A stretch of DNA of 40,600 nt from a virus. This document shows positions 7,118 to 16,516 of this stretch, piece by piece. The notes beneath the pieces were generated by a model. That model was not told where the DNA came from. It searched no databases and saw only the letters and a program-made list of their open reading frames with translations. The translations under genes were made by a program, and so were the position numbers. The DNA lies in the IMG/VR virus record IMGVR_UViG_3300036944_000095, positions 1-40,600 of that record. The stretch is one strand, 5' to 3'. Positions within the stretch are counted from its first letter, which is position 1. Each line of letters begins with the position of its first letter.

Positions 7118-7969
7118 CTATCTTGCACCGCCAGTAACATCATAGACAAATGTACCAGCCTGCATTGCAGCTTGAATACGCTTCTGCATTTTATCAAAGG
7201 TGTCCATGTTCATCTTGGCTACCTCAGACTCACGGATAGTATCAGTACCACTCTCAAGGTCAACGCTAGACTTGTTCTTGGTAGTCACAGAGGAAGCAGC
7301 TTCCTTAGCACTGGCTTTCTTTGCAGCAGGATTCAAACCCTTGTCTACCTTGTAGAGGTCAATGACACGCACAACTGCACGAGCATCTTCTTCATTCTCG
7401 TAGAGTACGTCCTGTACCCACTTAGGTTGTTCGTCTGCCCAGTTGTGGAAAGCATCAGACTTACGCAGATCATCAAAGTCTGGGTGACTCTCACGGATTG
7501 CATTCAGTGCCTTGTTACGGGCAGTCTCAGTAGTCATTTGCTCATACTCAGTGAACTGGCGCTCATACTTTGAGAGCTTCTCATTGGCCTTCTTCTCTGC
7601 AATAGTCTCCACGATGGAAGCTACGTCAGGGTATTTACGTGACCACTCTGCAATATCCTCGTCCGACTTAGGGGGAAGGATCGTCTGGTTCGTGGGCTGG
7701 GCTTTCAAAGCCTCTAGCTTCTTCTCCCACTCCTTCTCCTTCTCAGACATATGACGACGAAGATCACCATAACGCTTCTTGAAGGAACGCTCTTCTGCGT
7801 CTGCGGGTTCTGCCTCTGCTTCTACAGCAGGTTTCTCTTCTACAGGTTCATCCTCTACAGGTTCCTTACCCTGCATCAGGTCATTCAGTTCCTGCTCTGC
7901 ATCAGCAATGCGCTGACGGTTACGACGATTAGAAGCATTGGGGTCTACGTAAACTTGAGTGATAGCCAT
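7118..7969 (-). CDS. capsid scaffold protein
   Basis: The protein has 283 residues, is highly charged and largely helical: repeated Glu/Ala/Pro (PVEDEPVEEKPAVEAEAEPA near 36-55), then RSFKKRYGDLRRHMSEKEKEWEKKLEAL and a coiled-coil-like stretch EKKANEKLSKYERQFTEYEQM. A compact C-terminal part (FDKMQKRIQAAMQAGTFVYD) may contact the capsid shell. The lack of Cys, the charge pattern and placement directly upstream of the capsid gene are standard for podovirus scaffolds. An AAGGAT Shine-Dalgarno precedes ATG 7969. Confidence 0.75.
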   Translation of the reverse strand: MAITQVYVDPNASNRRNRQRIADAEQELNDLMQGKEPVEDEPVEEKPAVEAEAEPADAEERSFKKRYGDLRRHMSEKEKEWEKKLEALKAQPTNQTILPPKSDEDIAEWSRKYPDVASIVETIAEKKANEKLSKYERQFTEYEQMTTETARNKALNAIRESHPDFDDLRKSDAFHNWADEQPKWVQDVLYENEEDARAVVRVIDLYKVDKGLNPAAKKASAKEAASSVTTKNKSSVDLESGTDTIRESEVAKMNMDTFDKMQKRIQAAMQAGTFVYDVTGGAR

Positions 7970-8010
7970 GTGTTATCCTTTATAGTGGGGTCAGCCTAGA
8001 CTGAGTTGCC

Positions 8011-11000
8011 TTATTGTTTTCCGCCAAGACCTTTTGACTTGGGGTTAGTCTTCTTTGGTTTAGTTACAAGTCCACCATCCTCAAAACCTGCTCGTCCACC
8101 CTGAGGGGTTTTAGTTGGGACGGTGACTGTCTTGTTACCAGCAGGGGTTGAAACTACTTTGGTGGTTGTTTTTGCTGGTGCTGAGGTTGGAACAGAAACT
8201 CGCTGTGGTCCTGCTGGTGTGTTCACAACTTTAGAAGCACCTGTGGCAGCATTAGCAGCAGCCTTAACTGCAGGAGTATTCACAGCACTGGTTGTAGGGG
8301 AACTAGTAGGACGCTTTGGTGGAGCCACACTTGCACTAGCTGGGAGACTTCCTGTACCACCACCAGAGCTAGACTTAGGCTGTTGAACTGGTGCTTTCTG
8401 TGTGGGTGCAGTGGGTGCAGTTCCAGCAGCTTTATCTTTTTCTTCTAGGGTTTTCAGATACTGTACACCCGTACCCGCAAGTTTAGCTTTAATCAGACCC
8501 TGCTGCACGGTAGGAAGGTTTGAGATATAAGCAGTGGTTGCTTCCGTCAGCTTCTTGTATTCCTCTGTACCAGATAGACCTTGAGCCTCCATACGTAGTA
8601 GAGCAGCATTGGCTTCTGCTACATTCTGTACTTTCTTGCCAGAACTTACTGCTGCAGCACCGAGTGACAGTGGCATAAGACCCGTAGCGAGTCCAACAGC
8701 ACCAGCCACCTTAGCCCCAAACTGGCCTGAGGTATCCTTAAGGGCATTCATCCCAAACTCGTAAGGGTTGCTGTTGATAGCATCATAGTTCTTGTCAGCC
8801 CACGAGGAGTAGTTGTAGTTGCTTGAGGTGGGGTCATTATCATCTTCGTTGGGGCTTGAGTCGTTAGAAGAACCGCCAGAAGACTCTCTTGGTTGAGACT
8901 TAGTTGCGTTGTAGGTATCTTCCAGTGTCTGTGACCAAGGAACAAAACCTGCAGGGATAGCACCAAGTGCTACACCGTCCATGAACTGTATGCCCTGCTT
9001 CTCACCAGTGGAGGGGTTAAAGTACTGGCGTGTCTCCATAGTAGAGTTTGTACCTAAGCCAGTTGGAACAGTTGGAGTTAGGTTAAACTTGGTGCGGTCA
9101 AAGCCTACAACATCACCACCCACAGCCATCCCAGTGGACCCTAGAGCCTGCTGAAGCATTTGCTCTTCCTCAGGGCTAAGCTCGTCCATGCTGTCTTCTG
9201 CGGGTACTCCCTGTGCGTCTACGGGTGTACCACCAATGCGACCATTGGCTTCCATGTCTGACAGACCCTCTTTGGCTTTAGTCCGAAGACCCTCAAAGAA
9301 GCTGACACCGAAGTATCGCACTACGTCTGCTGGAACGACATACTCGCCCTCAGACAGCTTGGCGTCTACATCATCACGAACTTCCGAAGCCAAAGCTCCG
9401 GGCGGGATATCGTTGCCTGTGACGGGTTCACGAGACATGCCATCATCAGCCATCCCACCTTCTTGCATTAGCTCATCCATCTGTCTATCCTCTACCATGC
9501 CACCTTCGGCAAATCTTCCAACCTTAAAGTTTGCATCCTTGACACCACTGAAGTCAATTTGGATTGCCGTACTATCTAGTGTTTGCTCTACCCCATTAGC
9601 ATACCCCTTGTCACTGAAGTATGGTAGGTCAATGGTTTTTATCTGGATACCCTCCCCGAACTCTTCTTTAAGTTGGGAGATAAAGTTCTGCACACCATCC
9701 TTGTAGGTCTTAGTAAAGCCACTAGACTTACCCATATAGCTGTCATACTCTTTAGAGCCTAGTCGCGCTCTCCCAGAAGTTACGATGCGTTGCAAGTTAG
9801 GTATGACAATAGAGGATACACCCTCTTGGCTTGCCTTAGACATTGCAACTTGTAGTGCCAGACGAACAGCATCCGAGTCTTCTGTGAGTGGTGACTTACC
9901 AATAGCCCGCATACGCTTTTCTGCTATAGGAGGAGACTCATAGGAGTATTTCGTGATCTGGTCTAAAAAATCGTTTGGCTTATAGTCTGCATTACCAAAC
10001 TTGCGTCCCATTTCCTTGATGTCAAAAGTTTCACGTAGCTTGGCTGCTCTTGCTTCAAGTTTAGCTTCTTCTTCTGCAGAGACAGGCAGTCCATCTTTCT
10101 TTGCCTTAGACAGTCGAGTATCTTCTGAACCTATTGTAAAATACTCTGTTAGAGCTTCTTTGTTCTTCTTGTAGAAGGCTTTGTCTTCTTTGCTCATGGG
10201 CATGTTTTCAAGGAGTTCGCCGTAAGCTGCTTCCCTTGAGACTGGTCCACGAGGTTTTGCTGCACCCTTCTGCACAAGGTCTGACTGTATCTCTTCTACT
10301 AAAAGATACTGCTCACCATCATTGTTCTCTCTTACAGAGACACGGGAGTGGGCAATAGTTTCATCGTTGTAGTGTGTTCTATCCATGTTAGGGTAGAAAG
10401 CTGGGGAGTCAGGGGAGTTTGGAGTAGCATCCACGATGAGTGTAGTAGATGAAACTTCTCTGTCCTTAACCTGTTGACGTTGAGTACTAGCATTAGCTGG
10501 GTCATCAACTTCTTTTGCAGTAACCTTATAAGCCTTGTTCTCTGCGAGAGCCACAGCCTCTTCTCTGGTGTAGCGTTTCATAGGGTCAACACCTAGGTCC
10601 ATAGCGTCAAGCTCTGCCCTACGTACACCCTGAGCTTTTGTCTGCAAGAACTTTACAAGCTCACTACCCTTGAAACCTTTTGCGGGAAACTCTACAGACT
10701 TAATTGCCTCAACAGTTGGGCTGTAGAACTCCATAAGGGATTCAGGGTTCAGTTCAAGTTTACCCTCACCTGTTGTAGCAAACATCTTTGGCTTAGCTAC
10801 TATAGGTTTTGCACCACCAAATAGCCAACTTGCTGCTGTCTGGTTCTCAGGCTGCATAGCCAGCATCTGTGCGTCTGTGTTTAGTTTCTTCCTAAGCTCT
10901 TCCTCACTGTTAGCAGGAAGCCTTGCAGTTGGCATGTCGTTGTCGCCATAGAAAGGTTTTTCACCGACTCTAGCATACGTAGAGTATCCCATAGATGCTT

Positions 11001-12369
11001 GGTCATAGACATCAGATGGCTTGGTCTTCAGTCTTGCCTCTGGGGTAAGTTTTGCCCACAACTGTGCAGCACGAGCTTCAAGCTCCCCCGGATTTTCTTC
11101 ATACTTCATATAGGCTAATCTTTCTAGCCTATCCCTATCTGCGATAAACGCATTCATAGCAGAGTCAGCTTTTTTATATAGCTCGTCCATCTCTGCTACA
11201 GTAATATTCTTACTGTTAAGACCTTTGTTATATTCCGACATAGCGGCTTTGGAGGATTGTTCCAGTTTGTTGAGGTTATCTACATCTTGTTTCATGTCTC
11301 CAGCGGCAGTAACCCAAGGGCCAATCTTTTCCCACTTACCTGTTACAGGGCTTTTTTCAATACTTCTATCAAGGAACCATTTAGAGGCTGCACCACCAGA
11401 TGTTCCCTCAACCGCCTGAACACCATGCTGTAATTCATGTAGTACTACGTCCAATATGCCATCTGGTGTATTATCTTCTAGACTAGCCAAACTAAGGTTA
11501 AGTTGTTTCTTACTGGCATTAAAGCTACCATTGCCCTTTTTAATGTCTGGGTCAAAGGTGATCTCAAAACCTTTAAGTTGTGGGTAGTTTTCGTATATCT
11601 CTGGAAAGTCGATAACGTCAGAAATACCTAGACTAACCTTACCGCTTTCCCCATTAGCTTTTTGGGCAGCAGATAGGCTTGGCACTGTTTGCTTGAGTGT
11701 GTCAAAGTCTTTGACAGAAGCTCCAGCAGGGTCAATGTTAAAGACAGGTCTGGGGGAATCCCCTATTTGCGGCAGATACTGGATGCCAGTCTGTTCATAA
11801 ATCTTCTGGGGGTCTTCTCCAGCCATATCAAGGAGGATTGCTTCACCCTCTTTTTCATTAGGGAACTTCTTGGCCTTTGGTCCACCAAAGATGCGGGTTA
11901 CGTTTGGGTCATACCCATCCAGTAATCTTGGTGCAGAAGCCCCAGCCATCATACCTGCTACATTGAAAGCATCTTGAGTTGTAGCGTTAGGGTCACTAAA
12001 AGAACTTACTGTCTTAGCGATACCCTCTGCTACACCCTTGGCTAAGCCTGTTGCCGTTCCAAGTGGGTCTTCTGTGACAGCTTTGTATGCAGAGCCTACG
12101 TTCTGAGCTATGTTACCCGCACGTTCACTTAGGCTAATGTCTTTTTGCACCACGGGCTGGATTGTGTAAGTATTACCAGCGATATTCTTTCTGATCTTAA
12201 AACCAAGTTCATCATAACCAACAATCTGGTCATCATCTGGCATAGACCCCACAGGCAGAGCCATAGGATCATACTTATACCCATCAATCTCTGGCAAATC
12301 AAAAAGACCATCATCCTTAGGCTTAACTTGCTCACTCAACATAGCATCAGTTTGTTCATATGGGGTCAT
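8011..12369 (-). CDS. large polyvalent virion protein with zincin-like metallopeptidase motif
   Basis: The protein has 1452 residues. Residues about 170-430 contain VVLHELQHGVQ (HExxH at 311-315) followed about 110 residues later by NPGELEARAAQ, the GExEAR signature seen in zincin-like domains of large polyvalent phage proteins. A second module carries DRTHYNDETIAHSRV and LLVEEIQSDLVQ, another polyvalent-protein signature, and ends with an RLALQVAMSKASQEG segment. Then come EGGM repeats, a conserved LSEGEYVVPADVVRYFG block, a helical Ala/Gly region (KVAGAVGLATGLMPL) and a Pro/Thr/Ala-rich basic tail. No tape-measure protein is seen. By size and place beside the portal, this is probably an internal virion protein ejected with the DNA. 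Peptidase activity is inferred. Confidence 0.65.
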   Translation of the reverse strand: MTPYEQTDAMLSEQVKPKDDGLFDLPEIDGYKYDPMALPVGSMPDDDQIVGYDELGFKIRKNIAGNTYTIQPVVQKDISLSERAGNIAQNVGSAYKAVTEDPLGTATGLAKGVAEGIAKTVSSFSDPNATTQDAFNVAGMMAGASAPRLLDGYDPNVTRIFGGPKAKKFPNEKEGEAILLDMAGEDPQKIYEQTGIQYLPQIGDSPRPVFNIDPAGASVKDFDTLKQTVPSLSAAQKANGESGKVSLGISDVIDFPEIYENYPQLKGFEITFDPDIKKGNGSFNASKKQLNLSLASLEDNTPDGILDVVLHELQHGVQAVEGTSGGAASKWFLDRSIEKSPVTGKWEKIGPWVTAAGDMKQDVDNLNKLEQSSKAAMSEYNKGLNSKNITVAEMDELYKKADSAMNAFIADRDRLERLAYMKYEENPGELEARAAQLWAKLTPEARLKTKPSDVYDQASMGYSTYARVGEKPFYGDNDMPTARLPANSEEELRKKLNTDAQMLAMQPENQTAASWLFGGAKPIVAKPKMFATTGEGKLELNPESLMEFYSPTVEAIKSVEFPAKGFKGSELVKFLQTKAQGVRRAELDAMDLGVDPMKRYTREEAVALAENKAYKVTAKEVDDPANASTQRQQVKDREVSSTTLIVDATPNSPDSPAFYPNMDRTHYNDETIAHSRVSVRENNDGEQYLLVEEIQSDLVQKGAAKPRGPVSREAAYGELLENMPMSKEDKAFYKKNKEALTEYFTIGSEDTRLSKAKKDGLPVSAEEEAKLEARAAKLRETFDIKEMGRKFGNADYKPNDFLDQITKYSYESPPIAEKRMRAIGKSPLTEDSDAVRLALQVAMSKASQEGVSSIVIPNLQRIVTSGRARLGSKEYDSYMGKSSGFTKTYKDGVQNFISQLKEEFGEGIQIKTIDLPYFSDKGYANGVEQTLDSTAIQIDFSGVKDANFKVGRFAEGGMVEDRQMDELMQEGGMADDGMSREPVTGNDIPPGALASEVRDDVDAKLSEGEYVVPADVVRYFGVSFFEGLRTKAKEGLSDMEANGRIGGTPVDAQGVPAEDSMDELSPEEEQMLQQALGSTGMAVGGDVVGFDRTKFNLTPTVPTGLGTNSTMETRQYFNPSTGEKQGIQFMDGVALGAIPAGFVPWSQTLEDTYNATKSQPRESSGGSSNDSSPNEDDNDPTSSNYNYSSWADKNYDAINSNPYEFGMNALKDTSGQFGAKVAGAVGLATGLMPLSLGAAAVSSGKKVQNVAEANAALLRMEAQGLSGTEEYKKLTEATTAYISNLPTVQQGLIKAKLAGTGVQYLKTLEEKDKAAGTAPTAPTQKAPVQQPKSSSGGGTGSLPASASVAPPKRPTSSPTTSAVNTPAVKAAANAATGASKVVNTPAGPQRVSVPTSAPAKTTTKVVSTPAGNKTVTVPTKTPQGGRAGFEDGGLVTKPKKTNPKSKGLGGKQ

Positions 12370-12557
12370 TCTGCATTAACCTTGTCACGGAGCTTCTGGA
12401 GTTTACGTAGTGCTAGTAGCTCACCCTGAGCGCGATGAATGTCTACAGGGTCTTTGACTTGCTCCAGTGTTTTATAACACAGTTGGATCATGGTGTCAAG
12501 TTCTGTGAGGAACTCAGGCCACAGCTTGGGGTCGTTTACGAGGAGCTTGAGACTCAC
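12366..12557 (-). CDS. small helical protein between portal and polyvalent protein
   Basis: The protein has 63 residues: SLKLLVNDPKLWPEFLTELD, then a helical segment ending AQGELLALRKLQKLRDKVNAE. It is short and highly helical, with no Cys and no signal. It overlaps both neighbours by 4 nt (ATGA), so translation is coupled through portal, this gene and the large protein. Similar tiny helical genes are common next to podovirus portals; no function is known to me. It also contains a promoter-like sequence for the downstream gene. Confidence 0.65.
   Translation of the reverse strand: MSLKLLVNDPKLWPEFLTELDTMIQLCYKTLEQVKDPVDIHRAQGELLALRKLQKLRDKVNAE
12471..12499 (-). promoter_or_regulatory. candidate promoter for the polyvalent protein gene (TTGACA-N17-TATAAA)
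   Basis: The minus strand has TTGACA (12494-12499), a 17-bp spacer and TATAAA (12471-12476), an 11 of 12 match with ideal spacing. It lies inside the 63-codon gene, about 100 bp before the start of the 1452-residue protein. Confidence 0.5.
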
Positions 12558-14626
12558 TGCATACCTCCACCAGTGTTGGCACTGAACCCCTGCTCTCCGG
12601 GAACAGGCACAGAGCCAGTCCCAATGTTACCACCACCAGAACCAGTGGTGTCCTGTGCCTGTACTCCTGCTGGAGCCTGTGGAGCTTGTGGTGGTTGGGG
12701 TTGAGACGCTTGGAAGGTCTTGAGGATTTCAGCCTGAATGGCTGCACGTTGCATAGAGTTAGCAACCTTGTCTGGGTCAAGCTCCATCGACTTAGCAATC
12801 TCACGAACGATGTAGTCCAGACGAGCGAAGGGTGCAAGGATTGGGTTCTGTACCACACCAAGGAACTGCATCAGGCGTTGCGAACGTACTTCATTAGCCA
12901 TCAGTGACTCAGTACCAGCAGCCTTAACTTCTAGGTCACCCTTAATCTCTGGGTCAAAGTCAAACTGCATATTGAAGCTGAACAGAGCCTTGCCCAGTGG
13001 AGCCAACAGGTAGTCGTCAATGTTCTTCACCACAGTACGGATCGAACCGTTAGCAGCAGACATAAGCATAGAGATGCCTGACGCTGTACGGCCTACACCA
13101 GAGATACCAGTCTGACCATATGCAAAGGATGGGAAACCAGTAGACTCATCTGCAAGCACACGAGCCTTGTCAAACATCTGCATATTCTCGTTGGACACGT
13201 TAGGGAACTTCGTGCCAAAGATAGCCTGTCCGGGCGCTCCACCCTGACGACGAAAGACTTTTCCGGGGTAAACTGCAAGGTCTTGTCCGGGAACTAGGTT
13301 AGTCTCGTCAATCTCGATCAGTAAGTTACCACTGAGGGCAGCGTTGTCTACAGCCATACGCATGAAGCCGTTCATTAGGGTCTGCGTGTCGTCCATGTTC
13401 TCAGCAATACCAATGCCCCACATGGAGTACGGGTTCACTTCATATGGAACTACATAGAATGGGATCAGTGTTGGAGTGAATGGGTTGAGGACCAAGCGCA
13501 GGATACGCCCGTTGCACAGCCAGATGTTCACTGCAATGTTTTCTTTGCTCTTAAGCTCACGAGGTATAGCCACATTGTGGTTTTCCAGAGTGGTTCTCTC
13601 AATGTTACCCCAGAACTCTAGGACTTCAAAGCGTTCCGTATTGATCTGCTGTGTGTCGTCTTCCATAGCCTGTTCCCACCACTCTTTGATGTAGTTGGGG
13701 CCATGCTTGAGTGCAATCTTAATCTCATTGTCACGGAAGAAGGGACGAGTAGCCAGCTTGCGGACTTCGCTGTAGGACATCTTGTGACGCTCAATGACGT
13801 ACTCAGCCTCTTCCATGCTGTGTGCATCTGGGTCTGGGTAGAAGTTCCACACGGATACGTTAGACACCATTGGGACAGTCTTAATCACAGGAGAGTAGTT
13901 CCCCTTATCATCCCACTTGGGGTATTCCTTGTCAATAGCAAACGGACCCTTCATAATGCCCGTGCCAAACAATGCACACTCTAGTGCAGTGGAGCGTAGG
14001 TGCTTGTTAGCAGAAGACTCTTCCAACTGGTCATGGATTTTCTTTTCCATCTTCTTGGCTGCAATCATGGCAGGCTCAAAGGTGATCTGTGTGGGGGTCA
14101 GTCCGGGGCCGGGACGAATATCCTCAATCGGCTCAAGGTCTTTCTTCAGGCTACCCAGACGTTCACGGTAGTCCTGCATCGTCTCTCCGGGAAGTAGTGG
14201 CTCAATACCAGCAGCCTTCTCAGCCTTCTTAACATCATCATTGGTTTCAATGTGTACTGACTCAACCACACCCTCAGGCAGGGTCGTAGGGTCAATAACA
14301 ATAGGGAACTTACCGTTACCAAACAGAACTTCTGTCATCTGACCAAAGGCAGCAAGAACCTTAGTCTTTGTAACCTTAACAAAAACCCGTGACTTCTCTG
14401 TGCTGGTAAACTGTACGTCCGCACTGTACATGCCACGGTAGTTCTTGTATGCAGTGATCCAACGAGTCTCTTCTGTCTGTCGTGCAGTTTCAGCCTTGTT
14501 GAAACGCTCAGTGACATAGGCTACGATACTACCCGCAGCCTTGTCTGTAGGAGTATCACCAGAGGTGTCTTCAACAGCCAGCATCTTTGTGCTATCGGTC
14601 GAGAGGGTATCTTCTTTCATCTTCAT
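12554..14626 (-). CDS. portal protein
   Basis: The protein has 690 residues, in the range of P22-type portals. Recognisable blocks are FNKAETARQTEETRWITAYK (N-terminal helix), VKVTKTKVLAAFGQMTEVLFG, HLRSTALECALFGTGIMKGP, SVWNFYPDPDAHSMEEAEYV, PFYVVPYEVNPYSMWGIGIA, and ISMLMSAANGSIRTVVKNID, the stem/clip helices of podovirus portals. The C-terminus (about 640-690) is a low-complexity Gln/Pro/Gly tail. It forms the dodecameric DNA entry ring. It is the first gene downstream of the terminase. ATG at 14626 or 14620 (MKMKEDT) are both possible. Confidence 0.9.
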   Translation of the reverse strand: MKMKEDTLSTDSTKMLAVEDTSGDTPTDKAAGSIVAYVTERFNKAETARQTEETRWITAYKNYRGMYSADVQFTSTEKSRVFVKVTKTKVLAAFGQMTEVLFGNGKFPIVIDPTTLPEGVVESVHIETNDDVKKAEKAAGIEPLLPGETMQDYRERLGSLKKDLEPIEDIRPGPGLTPTQITFEPAMIAAKKMEKKIHDQLEESSANKHLRSTALECALFGTGIMKGPFAIDKEYPKWDDKGNYSPVIKTVPMVSNVSVWNFYPDPDAHSMEEAEYVIERHKMSYSEVRKLATRPFFRDNEIKIALKHGPNYIKEWWEQAMEDDTQQINTERFEVLEFWGNIERTTLENHNVAIPRELKSKENIAVNIWLCNGRILRLVLNPFTPTLIPFYVVPYEVNPYSMWGIGIAENMDDTQTLMNGFMRMAVDNAALSGNLLIEIDETNLVPGQDLAVYPGKVFRRQGGAPGQAIFGTKFPNVSNENMQMFDKARVLADESTGFPSFAYGQTGISGVGRTASGISMLMSAANGSIRTVVKNIDDYLLAPLGKALFSFNMQFDFDPEIKGDLEVKAAGTESLMANEVRSQRLMQFLGVVQNPILAPFARLDYIVREIAKSMELDPDKVANSMQRAAIQAEILKTFQASQPQPPQAPQAPAGVQAQDTTGSGGGNIGTGSVPVPGEQGFSANTGGGMQ

Positions 14627-14638
14627 ATCCTATATAGG

Positions 14639-16255
14639 TTAGTAGCCAAACTTGCTGTCAGCAATGTGGTGTCCGATATTCGGGGTCTGGTCAGAGTCAA
14701 ACATTCCAGTACTTGGTCGAGTCATAACACCATAGCGTAGGGCGTCATACAGGTGGTCCTCAGAGTGGGTATCAACATCCTCAGAGTTTGACTTACTGAG
14801 TGGGATGGAGGGTAGCTGAGAGATCAGGTTCTTGCAGTTATTGAAGAACACCATCCGTGGTTCCCCAGTGTAGTCATCAACCTGCAGCAGCCTGTGTATC
14901 TCGTTCTTACCAGCAATACGTGAACCCTTGCTTCTGTCTGCTGGACGCCATCTGCATCCCTTGAGGATCATACGTTCTGCAATGCTTGGACCAGTATCAC
15001 CACGCTTGTGCCAGAGGGAAGAGTCAAGAACTCCGTAGCGTATCTTCTCGTTATACTCTAGGCCCAGAATCTTGTCTGCTAGGTCTTCAGCCAAAACCTT
15101 AGACACGTAGAGTTCTCTGTAGACTATCAACTGTCCGCTTGGAGCAATGGCAAACCACAGGATGCCACTGTAGGAACTGTAGCCGTAGTCTGCTGCACGG
15201 AATCTGGGCCAGTTGTTGGGGATGTCAAATGGTTCAATGGTGTGTAGTCTACGGTTAAACTCTGCGAAGGCTGCACCCTCTGCTACATCCCAGTTACCTT
15301 CGAGTAGTTGCTTACGCTGGTACTCAGGCAGGGACATAAGGTTAGCTTCGTACATCCCATCTTCAGCAAGGTATGGGTTGTCATACAGAGTTGCAGGAAT
15401 AAACCTGCGTTGGAACAGTGGCTCACCAGCACGGCTATGACCCTGAGGCCACACGAGTTGGTCACCTGTGTCTGGGTCAATCGCCCAGAATGCCTTGCCG
15501 GGTTTTGCAGGGTCAATGAAGGCTTTCTTCACCCAGCTATGTCCAGCACCTCCGGGGTTAGTGGTAGCCCGTTGGTATAGTTTCAAGCCACTCGCTTTGG
15601 TAGTACGTAGACGAGAACGCATATAGTTCCAAGCAAAGGGACTAGCCCACTGGGTCAGTTCGTCGAAGCCAATCCAGTTATATGCCTGACCCTGATAGCG
15701 AGTAACGTCATCATCTGCATCAAGGTAGCTCATCCAGAGTGTTGCACCTGATGGTGCTACCCAAGTCTTGTCTCGTTCTAGGAACTTGATTCCGGGAATA
15801 GCCTTGGGGTATAACACCTTGGAAACTGAAACGAGTTCTCTGAGTTCTTCCGTAGACTTACGTACAAGCAGCATCTTAGCATGTTCGTTGTTCAGGAAGC
15901 GTACAGGGTCTGCCAACATAGCGTAGGACTTACCACCACCAGCAGCACCACCATACAGAACCTCTTGTTCGTCAGCAGAAAGGAAGGCTGTCTGTGGACC
16001 ATCGTTAGGCTTAAAGATAACCTCTCTGGCCTTCTTTACGTCAATCGGTGCTGGTTTCGGTTGGGCTGGAACTGTCAGCTTGATCTCTTGTGGCTGCTCC
16101 TCCAACTCTGGCTTCGAGCTTTTCGGCTTTCGCAATGGCTTCTTGATACCTTTGGGCAAAGTATCTGTGTGTTGCAGCTTCTGTCTTACGCTTGTATTCA
16201 AGTTTAATCCTCTTATACAGACCAACGTGAGAGATAACTCTGCCACTCTGCTCAC
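14639..16255 (-). CDS. terminase large subunit
   Basis: This is the DNA-packaging ATPase/nuclease. Walker A is YGGAAGGGKS (about 101-110), Walker B YNWIGFDELTQ, then the coupling region RATTNPGGAGHSWVKK. Nuclease acidic residues are visible in RAADYGYSSYSG, YGVLDSSLW and DHLYDALRYG. The frame first opens with GTG at 16255 directly after two stops. The first 40 or so codons there are clearly the out-of-frame shadow of the 146-residue HTH-like protein; terminase-like sequence starts near KPELEEQPQEIKLTV (about 16,110). No ATG with a Shine-Dalgarno precedes Walker A. Translation therefore starts internally at a non-ATG codon, or follows a +1 frameshift from the overlapping gene. Confidence 0.88.
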   Translation of the reverse strand: MSRVAELSLTLVCIRGLNLNTSVRQKLQHTDTLPKGIKKPLRKPKSSKPELEEQPQEIKLTVPAQPKPAPIDVKKAREVIFKPNDGPQTAFLSADEQEVLYGGAAGGGKSYAMLADPVRFLNNEHAKMLLVRKSTEELRELVSVSKVLYPKAIPGIKFLERDKTWVAPSGATLWMSYLDADDDVTRYQGQAYNWIGFDELTQWASPFAWNYMRSRLRTTKASGLKLYQRATTNPGGAGHSWVKKAFIDPAKPGKAFWAIDPDTGDQLVWPQGHSRAGEPLFQRRFIPATLYDNPYLAEDGMYEANLMSLPEYQRKQLLEGNWDVAEGAAFAEFNRRLHTIEPFDIPNNWPRFRAADYGYSSYSGILWFAIAPSGQLIVYRELYVSKVLAEDLADKILGLEYNEKIRYGVLDSSLWHKRGDTGPSIAERMILKGCRWRPADRSKGSRIAGKNEIHRLLQVDDYTGEPRMVFFNNCKNLISQLPSIPLSKSNSEDVDTHSEDHLYDALRYGVMTRPSTGMFDSDQTPNIGHHIADSKFGY

Positions 16256-16481
16256 TAAGCCAAGCTGCTACTGCACGGTAGGAGTAACGCTTAAGGTGTT
16301 TCTTTGCTTGCTCTAGGAGTTCTAGTTCCTTAACAACAGGAAGTAGCACATCCTTATCTTCGGTGTCTTCTGAATACCCAAAGGGTACTTGTCTGCCTAT
16401 GCGAACAACTGGCTTCCACTCGAAGTGGTCACCATGATCTGTGGGCTTAGGTAGCTTCCATTCTTTTTTGATCTTTGCCAT
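16041..16481 (-). CDS. HTH-like protein overlapping the large terminase (possible terminase N-terminal part)
   Basis: The protein has 146 residues: KKEWKLPKPTDHGDHFEWKP, RIGRQVPFGYSED, then LLEQAKKHLKRYSYRAVAAWLSEQSGR with ISHVGLYKRIKLEYKRKTEA, which looks like a helix-turn-helix DNA-recognition segment, and a charged helix ending AIAKAEKLEAR. The last 20 residues are low-complexity Ser/Thr. As far as I recall, similar sequence lies upstream of or joined to terminase genes in related podoviruses. It overlaps the terminase frame by about 215 nt, with the terminase in the +1 frame. ATG 16481 has no Shine-Dalgarno and lies 6 nt from a promoter -10 box. Confidence 0.7.
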   Translation of the reverse strand: MAKIKKEWKLPKPTDHGDHFEWKPVVRIGRQVPFGYSEDTEDKDVLLPVVKELELLEQAKKHLKRYSYRAVAAWLSEQSGRVISHVGLYKRIKLEYKRKTEAATHRYFAQRYQEAIAKAEKLEARVGGAATRDQADSSSPTETSTD

Positions 16482-16487
16482 GTGAGA

Positions 16488-16516
16488 CTTATACTAGATT
16501 TTGCTATACTTGTCAA
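16488..16516 (-). promoter_or_regulatory. promoter for the terminase region (TTGACA-N17-TATAAG)
   Basis: The minus strand has TTGACA (16511-16516), a 17-bp spacer and TATAAG (16488-16493), an 11 of 12 match. Only 6 nt separate the -10 box from the ATG at 16481, so the message would start at or next to the start codon. Confidence 0.6.
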
